Position numbers and translations under genes: made by a program. Shown here one piece after another: positions 17,559 to 25,689 of a stretch of 64,000 bases of DNA (the stretch's first letter is position 1; each line of letters opens with the position of its first letter). The stretch comes from DVEG01 sp964405435. Lineage in GTDB: Bacteria; Cyanobacteriota; Cyanobacteriia; Cyanobacteriales; Oscillatoriaceae. Location: the NCBI GenBank assembly GCA_964405435.1, contig CAYOOD010000034.1, forward strand, positions 1 through 64,000, in the 5' to 3' direction. The notes below the pieces were generated by a model. The model was not told the origin of the DNA. It ran no database searches and saw only the letters and a list, made by a program, of their open reading frames with translations.

Positions 17559-17978
17559 AATTCATTTTTTCCTTGGTTTCAGTCCCGTTATATTTCAGTC
17601 CCGGTAACACGATTCATTTTGACGCACCAGAAGCGCTCTGGAGCCAGATAGGCAAGGAAAGCGCCTGTTTCCCGTGTTTCGCGTGAAAATCGAGCGCGAT
17701 CGCAACCTTGACGCCAACGGCGATCGAATCGCCTCTGTTGAAATTTTATAAAAAGTTACAAACCGGGGGAAAAAATGGACGTCACCTAAAACCAGCAAAA
17801 ACCCCTTATTTTCTCTTCGCGCGATAGGATTCCCGATGCCTGTAATTTTTTTTTCTCCCGCTCCCCCCCCTCCCTCTCTCCTGCCCTCCCCCTTCCTCCC
17901 TCCGGCTTGAGATAGTATAAGTGAGCGTTAGTTAAGTATAATTTCTCCTCATTGTTGCAATAGGAGCCGTTTTCTGAT
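17559..17978. other. divergent intergenic region, pgm-RTX
   Basis: 420 bases without a gene. It holds an orphan CRISPR-like repeat pair (17575-17603), a C-rich low-complexity tract (about 17860-17900) and a TATAAT at 17936-17941 that could be the -10 of the RTX gene. Confidence 0.5.
17575..17603. repeat. orphan CRISPR-like repeat fragments
   Basis: Two short copies of GTTTCAGTCCC / ATTTCAGTCCC lie head to tail. They match the 5' half of the repeat seen in the remnant array at 38.9 kb. There are no spacers of normal length and no cas genes. Confidence 0.45.
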
Positions 17979-18971
17979 ATGGCAAACCTGTCTGGGGATG
18001 CAAACAACAACTCAATTCAAGGAACGCAGACAACCGATACAGTCCAGGGTCTGCAGGGAGACGATTCGCTCTTTGGCCTTCCAGGCGATGACTTGTTAGC
18101 GGGCAACCAAGGCTTAGATATACTCTACGGCGGCCCCGGCAACGACGTGCTAGTGGGCGGTATGGACGATGACTCTTTGTTTGGGGAGCTGGGCAACGAC
18201 CTCCTTTATGGAGGCATGGGCAATGATTTGTTATTTGGCAATGAAGGGCGCAATACCTTGTTCGGGGGGCAGGACAACGACTCCCTGTTCGGCGATCTAG
18301 ACAGCGACATCCTGCAGGGGGATGCGGGGGATGATTCCCTCTACGGGTCTGGGGGCGATGACGAGTTATTCGGCAACGCCGGGATCGACCTGCTTTTCGG
18401 GCAGGATGGCAACGACACGCTCTTCGGCGGTCGCGACAATGACAGCCTGCTGGGAGAATCCGGCGATGACATCCTCTCTGGAGATTTGGGCGACGACTAC
18501 CTGCACGGCAACGGCGGCAAAGATTCTGTTGTTGGCGGGGAGGGCAACGACGTCGTGCGGGGCGGGCGCGGCGAGGATACGCTGGTTGGGGACGATGGCA
18601 ACGATACCCTGTACGGGGACTTCGATTCCGATACCCTCACCGGGGGCAGAGGGCAAGATGTTTTCGCGATCGCAGCAGGTGCTGGCCCTGAATTTATTAC
18701 CGACTACAGAGATACAGAGGACTTTATCGGGTTGGGTGACGGGTTGACTTTCGACTCGCTCCAGTTGATAGAAGGCTTTAATTTAGTTTCGGAGAACGTG
18801 CTGTCTCGCTTTACTATCATTAATGACGCCAGTGGCAAGCTCCTAGCTATCCTGGCGTCTGTTCCCTCTCCGGATCTGCTCAGCGAGGAGGATTTTATCT
18901 CGGTTGGCGATACCGGGCTGGGTACAACTGCGGCGGCGGCAACCGATACGGTAACGGGTGCCGGAGGTTAA
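17979..18971 (+). CDS. RTX-type calcium-binding repeat protein
   Basis: 330 residues. Residues about 5-225 are a run of nonapeptide repeats of the GGxGxDxLx type (GGPGNDVLVGG, GGMGNDLLFGNEG, GGRDNDSLLGESGDD), which fold as a calcium-binding parallel beta-roll. Residues about 226-330 are a non-repetitive C-terminal domain (FAIAAGAGPEFITDYRDTEDFIGLG) as in proteins secreted by type I systems, whose uncleaved signal is C-terminal. There is no N-terminal signal peptide. Family members are extracellular or surface-layer proteins in cyanobacteria. No ABC/HlyD transporter genes are nearby. The ATG follows AATAGGAGCC, a good ribosome binding site. Confidence 0.9.
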   Translation: MANLSGDANNNSIQGTQTTDTVQGLQGDDSLFGLPGDDLLAGNQGLDILYGGPGNDVLVGGMDDDSLFGELGNDLLYGGMGNDLLFGNEGRNTLFGGQDNDSLFGDLDSDILQGDAGDDSLYGSGGDDELFGNAGIDLLFGQDGNDTLFGGRDNDSLLGESGDDILSGDLGDDYLHGNGGKDSVVGGEGNDVVRGGRGEDTLVGDDGNDTLYGDFDSDTLTGGRGQDVFAIAAGAGPEFITDYRDTEDFIGLGDGLTFDSLQLIEGFNLVSENVLSRFTIINDASGKLLAILASVPSPDLLSEEDFISVGDTGLGTTAAAATDTVTGAGG

Positions 18972-19024
18972 AAATGAGGGGAAATTGGCGGTGAGCCGAT
19001 TCGGGCAATCTGGTAGAGGGAGAT

Positions 19025-19717
19025 ATGGACAAGGGGCACGCGCTCGATCGCGATCGGGCTGGCGGCAAATTGATTGTTTTTGAAGGGGTAGAAGGGTGCG
19101 GGAAAACCACTCAGATTCGCAGGGTACAGCAGTGGCTGCACTCTCAAAGCCCTTCGGGAGCTCCTCCGGTGGCTCTCACCCGCCAGCCCGGGGGGACTGC
19201 CCTGGGGGCTGAACTGCGCCAGCTTTTGCTCTTGCCGCGCTCTGGGGAACCGCTGAGCGATCGCGCCGAATTGTTCTTGTACGCTGCCGATAGGGCTGAG
19301 CACGTCGAAGCCTTTCTGAAACCGCAACTGGCTCTGGGCGCGATTGTTTTGTGCGATCGCTACACCGACTCTACCGTCGCCTATCAGGGTTACGGGCGCG
19401 GTTTCAGCTTAGCGGCGATCGCCTCTCTCAACCAAATGGCGACGGACGGTTTGGAAAGCCACCTCACCCTCTGGCTGGATGTCGATGTCGAAATCGGGTT
19501 AGCCAGAACCCGCAGGCGCGGCAGTGCCGATCGCATGGAACTTGCCGATTTAAACTTCCACCGCCGCGTGCAGCAGGGCTATGCCGAATTGGCACTAGCC
19601 CACCCCCACCGCATCGCCCGCGTCGATGCCTCTGTCTGTGAAGAGGAAGTTTTCCAACAGATTCAAACGATTCTCATGCAACGATTTGAGGAATGGGGCA
19701 TAGGCAAAAGGGCATAG
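19025..19717 (+). CDS. tmk: thymidylate kinase
   Basis: 230 residues. It has the P-loop FEGVEGCGKTTQ (about residues 19-30), the DRY motif in VLCDRYTDSTVAYQGYGRG, and the LID-region RTRRRGSADRMEL. It phosphorylates dTMP to dTDP for DNA synthesis. The last dozen residues (after the FQQIQTILMQRFEE segment) are encoded by the GGGCATAGGCAAAAGGGCAT intergenic repeat, so the tail is probably not functional. It is immediately followed by holB, the tmk-holB order seen in many bacteria; both feed DNA replication. Confidence 0.94.
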   Translation: MDKGHALDRDRAGGKLIVFEGVEGCGKTTQIRRVQQWLHSQSPSGAPPVALTRQPGGTALGAELRQLLLLPRSGEPLSDRAELFLYAADRAEHVEAFLKPQLALGAIVLCDRYTDSTVAYQGYGRGFSLAAIASLNQMATDGLESHLTLWLDVDVEIGLARTRRRGSADRMELADLNFHRRVQQGYAELALAHPHRIARVDASVCEEEVFQQIQTILMQRFEEWGIGKRA

Positions 19718-19812
19718 GGCATGGGGCACGGGAAAGAATCATCAAACAATGCCCTTTTGCCCCATTCCCTTTTGCCCAATTCTCAATGCCCTTTTGCCCC
19801 ATGCCCAATTCC
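19693..19812. repeat. paired GGGCAAAAGGGCAT arrays between tmk and holB
   Basis: A forward array (GGGGCATAGGCAAAAGGGCA and variants, 19693-19735) faces reverse arrays (AATGCCCTTTTGCCCCAT, 19747-19805). They can fold into a long hairpin. The forward part is translated as the tmk C-terminus and the reverse part lies just upstream of the holB start. Confidence 0.75.
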
Positions 19813-19818
19813 CCAATT

Positions 19819-20823
19819 ATGCCCGATCCTTTTGCCCGACTGATAGGACAAAATCAAGCAGCGGAACTCCTCAAACAAGCGGTAGCGCGCGATCGCGTGG
19901 CACCCGCTTATCTGTTTGCCGGTGCCGATGGGGTGGGGCGGAGCGTGGCGGCGCGCTGTTTTATCGAGCTGTTATTCAGCGCCAACCTGACAGAAACCAA
20001 GGCGCTTGCTTCCCTGCCCAACCGCATCGCCCAGGGGAATCATCCAGATTTGCTGTGGGTGGAACCGACTTACCAGCACCAAGGAAAATTACTCTCGGCA
20101 AAAGAAGCCGCAGAAGTCGGCGTCAAGCGCAAGGCTCCTCCGCAAATTCGCCTCGAACAAGTGCGGGAAATTCAGCGGTTTTTGAGCCGCCCGCCTCTGG
20201 AAGCCTCGCGATCGCTCGTGGTACTCGAACGCGCTGAAACGATGGCGGAGGCGGCGGCAAATGCCTTGTTGAAAACTCTGGAAGAACCCGGGCGGGCGAC
20301 GCTGATTTTGATTGCCCCGTCTCCCGATTCTCTGCTGCCGACGCTGGTGTCGCGCTGTCAGCGAATTCCGTTTTATCGCTTGGATGAAGCGGCGATAAAA
20401 GAGGTTTTGCAGCAAGTCGGTCATGCGGATATTGTACAAAATAAGGCGCTGATGGGGCTGGCGCAGGGTTCTCCCGGAGAGGCGATCGCTGCAGTTGAGC
20501 AATTGCAAGGGATTCCCGCTGACTTGCTCGAAGCGATCGCCAAACTGCTAGAAGAATCGCGTCAACCTGCAAAGCGATCGCCCCGCCAACCTCTAGAACT
20601 TGCCAAAAAAATCGATGCTGCCCTAGATACAGAAGCGCAACTCTGGCTCTTGGAGTATTTGCAGCAGTGTTACTGGCAGAAGACTGCAGTATCGGCAGCG
20701 GCAACCTCTCCCCTCAAGGCTTTAGAAAAAGCCCGCCAGTACCTCCTCAGCTACGCCCAGCCCCGATTAGTCTGGGAAGTGACGCTGATGGAAATCATGG
20801 GTTTCAATGGCTCCAGATCGTAA
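19819..20823 (+). CDS. holB: DNA polymerase III subunit delta-prime
   Basis: 334 residues of the clamp-loader AAA+ family. The N-terminus PFARLIGQNQAAELLKQAVARDRVAPAYLFAGADGVGRS carries a degenerate P-loop, as expected for the non-hydrolysing delta-prime subunit. LVVLERAETMAEAAANALLKTLEEPG and PTLVSRCQRIPF (sensor region SRC) are diagnostic. It helps load the beta clamp onto primed DNA. The ATG at 19819 is preferred because the open frame upstream to 19693 is translated repeat sequence. It lies downstream of tmk. Confidence 0.92.
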   Translation: MPDPFARLIGQNQAAELLKQAVARDRVAPAYLFAGADGVGRSVAARCFIELLFSANLTETKALASLPNRIAQGNHPDLLWVEPTYQHQGKLLSAKEAAEVGVKRKAPPQIRLEQVREIQRFLSRPPLEASRSLVVLERAETMAEAAANALLKTLEEPGRATLILIAPSPDSLLPTLVSRCQRIPFYRLDEAAIKEVLQQVGHADIVQNKALMGLAQGSPGEAIAAVEQLQGIPADLLEAIAKLLEESRQPAKRSPRQPLELAKKIDAALDTEAQLWLLEYLQQCYWQKTAVSAAATSPLKALEKARQYLLSYAQPRLVWEVTLMEIMGFNGSRS

Positions 20824-20826
20824 TAA

Positions 20827-21281
20827 TTGTGCTTGACGTGCTATTATTGTAATAATGGATCTATGGCCCAAATTAAATATCGCCAGATAGTTCTTCCTCG
20901 TCGGAATTAGTATATCACGGTTTTTCCGATAAAGTCAAGGGGGAGAAAAAATTTTTTTGTCGCAGAAACCCGGTTTGTTTCATTAAATGGCTCGGGGAGT
21001 GCGTCAGAGGGATTGATTTTTTTAACCGCAAAGACGCAGAGGGCGCTTCAGAGCTTGTGTTTGACGTGCTATTATTGTCATAATGGCTCTCCGGCCCTAT
21101 TCAAGTATCGCCAGATAGTTCTTCCTCGTCGGAATTAGTATATCACGGTTTTTCCGATAAAGTCAAGGGGGAGAAAAAATTTTTTTGTCGCAGAAACCCG
21201 GTTTGTTTCATTAAATGGCTCGGGGAGTGCGTCAGAGGGATTGATTTTTTTTAACCGCAAAGACGCAGAGGGCGCTTCAGA
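20827..21281. repeat. tandem duplication of a 228-bp noncoding unit
   Basis: Two head-to-tail copies (20827-21054 and 21055-21281) lie between holB and the pentapeptide-repeat gene. The block from CGCCAGATAGTTCTTCC to the GACGCAGAGGGCGCTTCAG end is identical apart from one extra T in a T-run. The first 50 bases have a few substitutions. Each copy holds an AT-rich palindrome (ATTATT-GT-AATAAT type), a TCGGAA/TTCCGA stem and a TTAACCGCAAAGACGCAGAG motif, a dispersed repeat that recurs at 40.2 kb. Confidence 0.85.
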
Positions 21282-21291
21282 AAAGGAAAGA

Positions 21292-22530
21292 ATGGCAGAA
21301 AATCACAATCAACCCAGCGAATACGATGCTGTTTTGGGCGGGCAGAATCCACCCCCGCTCAATGCGGCGGTGTTGGGAGGGCTGGCAGGGGTGAGGCTGC
21401 GTTTTAGCAGTGCGGTTGTCGAGGTAAGAATAGCAGCAATTTTAGAAGCGCTCAACTATGGAGAGGCTGGCTGGGAGATTGTGATTGCAGCCTTGGAGGA
21501 TACGAGCGCGAGCGCGCGCGCAATAGCCTGCAACTTGTTTGGCAGGGAGGAACAACTCGCCCTACTCAGAAAAAATCTACCAATTTGGAATAAATGGCGA
21601 GCGGAAAATCTCCACTTAGAGGATAAGATATTAGACTTGAGTTGGAGCGATTTTAGCGGAGTCAATCTGAGTAAAGCCAACCTGAGAGAGTCAAACCTAC
21701 AAGCAGCTAATCTCGCAGGTGCCAACCTTTCCGGAGCGAAAATTTTTCAAAGCGATCTCGATTCGGTTAACCTGCAAAATGCCGATTTGAGCGGGGCAAA
21801 TCTCAGCCGCTCCAATCTCCAAGATTCCGATCTCAGTAGTGCTAACCTCAGCTATGCTAACCTCAGAGGCGCTAATTTACAAGGGGCTAACCTGCGTCAC
21901 GCCATTCTCAAATCTGCTAAACTTAAAAGAGCTTATTTGCGCGGAGCTGATTTCGCGGGTGCGGATTTGAGCGGAGCAGAACTCAGCGAAACAAATCTCG
22001 CAGCGGCTAATTTAATCGGTGCCAATCTTAGAGGAATTAAAATCATCAAGTCGGATTGTAGAGGGTTTGATTTGAGCGGGTTCGACTTGGCAGGAGCTAA
22101 CCTGCGTTGGAGTAATTTACAAGCAGCTTCTCTGATAGGAACTTTTCTGCACGAGGCAAACCTAGAAGGGGTTGACTTGAGAGAGGCTAATTTGTGTAAA
22201 GTCGAGCTTCAAGGCGCTGTGCTGAGCAGAGCCGACTTGAAAAAAGCCAATTTCACCGAGGCAAATCTCAGCGGAGCCAAACTGAGAAAATCCGATCTGA
22301 AAAAAAGTATCTTGCGTGCGGCAAACCTCAGTGAGGCGAAACTCAGCCACAGCGATTTGAGTCAAGCGGATTTGAGAGAGGCAAATCTCAGCTATACTAT
22401 TCTGATAAGAGCGAATCTGAGCGAGGCAAATCTGGAAGGAGCCAATCTCAGCGGCGCAAATATCGCGGGAGCAAACCTCTCTAAAACGATTATGGTGAAT
22501 GGAAAACTTAACGCCAATCAAACGACATGA
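21292..22530 (+). CDS. pentapeptide-repeat protein, cytoplasmic
   Basis: 412 residues. Residues about 1-105 form a helical head with no recognised motif (EVRIAAILEALNYGEAGWEIVIAALED). Residues about 115-405 are tandem A(D/N)LxxA pentapeptides (SGANLSRSNLQDSDLSSANL), which fold as a right-handed quadrilateral beta-helix. No signal peptide is present. Pentapeptide proteins are abundant in cyanobacteria and mostly of unknown role. The ATG at 21292 follows AAAAGGAAAG. A start at 21241 would translate the dispersed noncoding repeat and is rejected. The stop overlaps the SDR start (ATGA), so the two are coupled. Confidence 0.88.
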   Translation: MAENHNQPSEYDAVLGGQNPPPLNAAVLGGLAGVRLRFSSAVVEVRIAAILEALNYGEAGWEIVIAALEDTSASARAIACNLFGREEQLALLRKNLPIWNKWRAENLHLEDKILDLSWSDFSGVNLSKANLRESNLQAANLAGANLSGAKIFQSDLDSVNLQNADLSGANLSRSNLQDSDLSSANLSYANLRGANLQGANLRHAILKSAKLKRAYLRGADFAGADLSGAELSETNLAAANLIGANLRGIKIIKSDCRGFDLSGFDLAGANLRWSNLQAASLIGTFLHEANLEGVDLREANLCKVELQGAVLSRADLKKANFTEANLSGAKLRKSDLKKSILRAANLSEAKLSHSDLSQADLREANLSYTILIRANLSEANLEGANLSGANIAGANLSKTIMVNGKLNANQTT

Positions 22531-23708
22531 ATCAGCCACAGCGTTGTTTTGTCTGCAAGACGAATTTGAGCGATCGCCATTTTTTTTACTTGGGGCTTTG
22601 CGGCACCTGCGGTGATTTAAATTATGCCAAGCGAAATCAATCTGCTGACTTGCGCGGTTTCACTGCCCTCGTTACCGGAGCTAGGGTAAAAATTGGCTAT
22701 GCCGTAACTTTAAAATTGCTCAGATCCGGGGCTTTTGTTATCGCGACTACCCGCTTTCCTCACGATGCGGCTCGCCGATATTCCGAAGAAGTTGATTTCT
22801 CCGAATGGAAAGAGCACTTGCACGTTTATGAGCTAGATTTGCGCAATTTATCCGGTGTCGATCGCTTTGCCGCCCACCTGCGCTATTCTTATCCCCGTTT
22901 GGATATTATTGTTAACAATGCCGCCCAGACGATTCGCCGCCCTGCCGCTTTTTACGAGCATTTGCTGGAGTTTGAATCCCTGACTCTGGAAGAATTACCC
23001 CCAGAACTTCAACCCTTAGTTGCACGTTCTCATACTTTCCCTCTCGCCAGAGTGCCGGAAACTTTCCACTCTTTCAAATCGCTTCCTGATGAAGAACTCG
23101 CTTCTAATAAAATCATGCCTCCCCAAGATAATATTAACCTGATGCCATTAGATTTCTCAAGTGAAGAGATTTTTTTTCCTGTGGGAATGTACGATCGCGA
23201 TCGCCAACAGCTCGACTTGCGCCCATTCAACACTTGGCTGATGAAAGATGACGAAGTGAGCCTGCTTGAATTGTTGGAAGTCCACGTTATCAATGCCCTA
23301 GCGCCATTTGTTTTAAATAGCCGCCTCAAATCCTTAATGGCGAAACTCACAGAGCAGAGTAAATATATCATCAATATCTCCTCAATGGAAGGGCGCTTTA
23401 ACGGCGTTGACAAGCCCTGGAGACACCCTCACACGAACATGGCAAAAGCGGCACTCAACCAGATGACTCGCACCTGCGCCAAAGAATATGCCAAATATCG
23501 CATTTACATGAATGCCGTCGATCCCGGATGGATTAGCTTTCAACATCCCTACCCGCAAGCTAAGGCAATGCAAGAGCGGGGCGTTTCTCCTCCCTTCGAC
23601 ATTTTCGACGCTGCCGCCCGGATTTGCGATCCTATTTATTCGGGAATCAATGGGGGATGTTTTCCCTTTGGCAAGTTATTCAAAGACTATGCTGAATCTC
23701 AGTGGTGA
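22527..23708 (+). CDS. SDR-family oxidoreductase with N-terminal CxxC pairs and no catalytic Tyr
   Basis: 393 residues. Residues 7-28 carry C7-x2-C10 and C25-x2-C28, a possible zinc ribbon. A Rossmann fold follows: FTALVTGARVKIGYAV (about 45-60, TGxxxxxG), YELDLRNL, and DIIVNNAAQTIRRP (NNA motif). The usual YxxxK active site appears as HTNMAKAALNQMTRTCAKEY: Lys is kept but the Tyr position is Thr. A Ser-rich strand NISSMEGRF precedes it. This pattern belongs to an unusual SDR subgroup, and the dehydrogenase activity is uncertain. Four-base overlap with the pentapeptide gene suggests joint expression. Confidence 0.85.
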   Translation: MNQPQRCFVCKTNLSDRHFFYLGLCGTCGDLNYAKRNQSADLRGFTALVTGARVKIGYAVTLKLLRSGAFVIATTRFPHDAARRYSEEVDFSEWKEHLHVYELDLRNLSGVDRFAAHLRYSYPRLDIIVNNAAQTIRRPAAFYEHLLEFESLTLEELPPELQPLVARSHTFPLARVPETFHSFKSLPDEELASNKIMPPQDNINLMPLDFSSEEIFFPVGMYDRDRQQLDLRPFNTWLMKDDEVSLLELLEVHVINALAPFVLNSRLKSLMAKLTEQSKYIINISSMEGRFNGVDKPWRHPHTNMAKAALNQMTRTCAKEYAKYRIYMNAVDPGWISFQHPYPQAKAMQERGVSPPFDIFDAAARICDPIYSGINGGCFPFGKLFKDYAESQW

Positions 23709-23757
23709 GGGTTGCCAAAGGGATTTGGAGAGCCGGGATTTGGGGATGGGGGGGATT

Positions 23758-23787
23758 TTGTGGGAGTTGAGAGAGTTAGGGTATAAT
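23758..23787 (+). promoter_or_regulatory. promoter of the tRNA-like pair
   Basis: TATAAT (23782-23787) lies 10 bases before the first tRNA-like gene, with a weak -35 TTGTGG (23758-23763) at 18-base spacing. Position and consensus fit a stable-RNA promoter. Confidence 0.6.
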
Positions 23788-23797
23788 GCAGGCGATC

Positions 23798-23871
23798 GGC
23801 AGTGTAGCTTAATGGTAAAGCAGCGTCTCCTTTCAAGAGGCGAGATAGCCGTTTGAATCGGTTCGCTGCCA
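23798..23871 (+). tRNA. tRNA-Glu(UUC)-like gene with an irregular anticodon arm
   Basis: A cloverleaf can be drawn: acceptor 23798-23804 with 23864-23870 (7 pairs including one G-U), D stem GCTT/AAGC with GG in the loop, and T stem AGCCG/CGGTT with loop TTTGAAT. The anticodon arm has a 6-bp stem, loop CTTTCAA and anticodon TTC. Two bases instead of one separate the D and anticodon stems. CCA is not encoded. It differs strongly from the ordinary cyanobacterial tRNA-Glu, as far as I recall it. It could be a functional minor tRNA, a non-translating tRNA or a decaying copy. Confidence 0.7.
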
Positions 23872-23873
23872 CT

Positions 23874-23945
23874 GGCAACGTGGTTTAAATAGGAGAATGC
23901 CTTGGAGCATACCAGGCGGTGCGGGTGCGATTCCTGCCGTTGCTA
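23874..23945 (+). tRNA. second tRNA-like gene, degenerate anticodon arm (GCA?)
   Basis: It begins two bases after the first tRNA-like gene. Acceptor 23874-23880 pairs with 23938-23944, the D stem is GTTT/GAAT (weak) with GG in the loop, and the T stem is GCGGG/CCTGC with loop TGCGATT. The anticodon stem CCTTG/CCAGG has one mismatch, and the loop GAGCATA would present GCA (Cys) but lacks the universal U33. It is probably a pseudo-tRNA or a non-decoding tRNA-like RNA. The acceptor stem resembles that of its neighbour. Confidence 0.5.
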
Positions 23946-23947
23946 TT

Positions 23948-24008
23948 GGGATGTGGAGATTTTTGGGGATTTGGGGATTTTTGGGGATTTGGGGATTTGG
24001 GGATTTGC
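23948..24008. repeat. GGGGATTT short tandem repeat
   Basis: About six GGGGATTT units, some with extra T, follow the tRNA-like pair. The same unit occurs at about 23736 and inside mutL at about 43590. Confidence 0.8.
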
Positions 24009-24191
24009 GAGAGTGTGTTGTTGCGATGTGGGTTCTCCCGGTACAGTGACGGCGGCGCTTTCAGCGGCACGCCTCAGCCAAGCACCGAGCAATGAATCTC
24101 CCCGCAATCCCCGAATCCCCCTTTTCCCGGCTTTTCCTTAACACGGCTGCAACCCGCCTGGGGTAACAAATTGTTAAATTTTCCGGAAGAG

Positions 24192-24445
24192 CTTGACACG
24201 GCGAGGGGCTGTGGTATGCTATAAGTACCAGTGAATTAGAAAAAGCAAGTCCGAAAATTTGGTTGAAGTCACTCAAGAGTTTAAAAACAGCCCTTGAGAA
24301 GACGGATTGCCCAGACTCACACAGTAGTCCGGGGGCTAGAGAAATCATAAAACCTCTACCTGCCCCGGCCAAAATCAGAAAGATGGTTGAGGGCAGCTAA
24401 ATTATTTCTGACCTGCGTCAGCTCAATTAGCAAGAGGGTGTGACA
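24192..24445 (+). promoter_or_regulatory. promoter and structured leader of the duplicated gene, copy 1
   Basis: TTGACA (about 24192) and TATGCT about 16 bases on form a strong sigma-70-type promoter, giving a leader of about 220 bases. Within it CTCAAG/CTTGAG (about 24271-24297), GACT/AGTC and a long stem CCGGGG-TAGAG / CTCTA-CCCCGG (24329-24368) can form. It is a candidate cis-acting RNA. I do not recognise a known riboswitch class. Confidence 0.5.
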
Positions 24446-24871
24446 ATGGTTCGTCAGTTGAAACGCCGAACGGTAGCCCGCAAAAGCCTGACAGCACTGT
24501 GCTGGATTAATCCCAAAGCGTGGCATCTGTCCAAGCAAGAGATATCAGAGGCGCTGAATATCCCCGTGGAGCGGGTGAAGAATGCTACTTGTCGGCAGCA
24601 TCAGGTGTGTATTTCGTGGTACAACGAGGCGGGTGTGGTTTGTTGGTCATTTTTCAGCTACCGCCTGTTTGCGCGCTGGCAGGATGCGGTGCTGGCGCTG
24701 ATGCGGAGCTGGATTGATTGGAATACTTGGGAACGGCTGGCGGGAACGATTGAGTACGAGCTGGCGCGGTTTAATTACCCTAGGGAAATGGCTGATTGGA
24801 TTTGGGAGAATTTGCTCGATCGCGATTTGGAATTGAGAACGGCGGCACGGGAAGCCCAACTCAGCGCGTAA
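24446..24871 (+). CDS. unrecognised 141-residue protein, copy 1
   Basis: The product starts MVRQLKRRTVARKSLTALCW. It is mixed basic and aromatic, with many Trp (about 8) and no membrane segment. An N-terminal part (about residues 22-42, AWHLSKQEISEALNIPVERV) looks like a helix-turn-helix-type segment; the C-terminus (IWENLLDRDLELRTAAREAQ) is an amphipathic helix. The ATG at 24446 is chosen because AGAGGG lies about 8 bases upstream; a GTG six bases earlier is possible. I do not recognise the family. An identical protein is encoded at 25264-25689. The long conserved leader argues for post-transcriptional control. Confidence 0.72.
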   Translation: MVRQLKRRTVARKSLTALCWINPKAWHLSKQEISEALNIPVERVKNATCRQHQVCISWYNEAGVVCWSFFSYRLFARWQDAVLALMRSWIDWNTWERLAGTIEYELARFNYPREMADWIWENLLDRDLELRTAAREAQLSA

Positions 24872-25009
24872 ACCTTGGCTTTCACAGCATCCACCTCTTG
24901 GAGGATCGCGCAATAATCCCCGCAATCCCCGAATCCCCCTTTTCCCGGCTTCTCCTCAACGCGGCTGCAACCCGCCTGGGGTAACAAATTGTTAAATTTT
25001 CCGGAAGAG

Positions 25010-25263
25010 CTTGACACGGCGAGGGGCTGTGGTATGCTATAAGTACCAGTGAATTAGAAAAAGCAAGTCCGAAAATTTGGTTGAAGTCACTCAAGAGTTT
25101 AAAAACAGCCCTTGAGAAGACGGATTGCCCAGACTCACACAGTAGTCCGGGGGCTAGAGAAATCATAAAACCTCTACCTGCCCCGGCCAAAATCAGAAAG
25201 ATGGTTGAGGGCAGCTAAATTATTTCTGACCTGCGTCAGCTCAATTAGCAAGAGGGTGTGACA
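25010..25263 (+). promoter_or_regulatory. promoter and structured leader, copy 2
   Basis: Identical to 24192-24445: same TTGACA promoter, same stems including 25147-25186. Each gene copy keeps its own promoter and leader. Confidence 0.5.
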
Positions 25264-25689
25264 ATGGTTCGTCAGTTGAAACGCCGAACGGTAGCCCGCA
25301 AAAGCCTGACAGCACTGTGCTGGATTAATCCCAAAGCGTGGCATCTGTCCAAGCAAGAGATATCAGAGGCGCTGAATATCCCCGTGGAGCGGGTGAAGAA
25401 TGCTACTTGTCGGCAGCATCAGGTGTGTATTTCGTGGTACAACGAGGCGGGTGTGGTTTGTTGGTCATTTTTCAGCTACCGCCTGTTTGCGCGCTGGCAG
25501 GATGCGGTGCTGGCGCTGATGCGGAGCTGGATTGATTGGAATACTTGGGAACGGCTGGCGGGAACGATTGAGTACGAGCTGGCGCGGTTTAATTACCCTA
25601 GGGAAATGGCTGATTGGATTTGGGAGAATTTGCTCGATCGCGATTTGGAATTGAGAACGGCGGCACGGGAAGCCCAACTCAGCGCGTAA
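25264..25689 (+). CDS. unrecognised 141-residue protein, copy 2
   Basis: The protein is identical to the 24446-24871 product, including the putative helix-turn-helix-like stretch near residues 22-42 and the Trp-rich middle. It is followed after 130 bases by the SirB1-like gene on the same strand. With both copies intact, gene dosage of this product is doubled. The function is unknown. Confidence 0.72.
   Translation: MVRQLKRRTVARKSLTALCWINPKAWHLSKQEISEALNIPVERVKNATCRQHQVCISWYNEAGVVCWSFFSYRLFARWQDAVLALMRSWIDWNTWERLAGTIEYELARFNYPREMADWIWENLLDRDLELRTAAREAQLSA

Larger units (their letters stand above)
24100..24895. repeat. tandem segmental duplication, copy 1
   Basis: About 796 bases from CCCGCAATCCCCGAATCCCC to TCACAGCATCCACCTCT recur at 24918-25713, offset 818. 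I see only three substitutions, all near the left end (around 24133-24143). The unit carries a promoter, a long leader and a complete small gene. Confidence 0.93.

Noticed and set aside
24001..24099. Third tRNA after the tRNA-like pair
   Set aside because: No acceptor or T arm could be drawn.
24271..24297. Glutamine (glnA/downstream-peptide) riboswitch in the duplicated leader
   Set aside because: The GACGGA string is present but the conserved GACGGAAGUAGG core does not follow.
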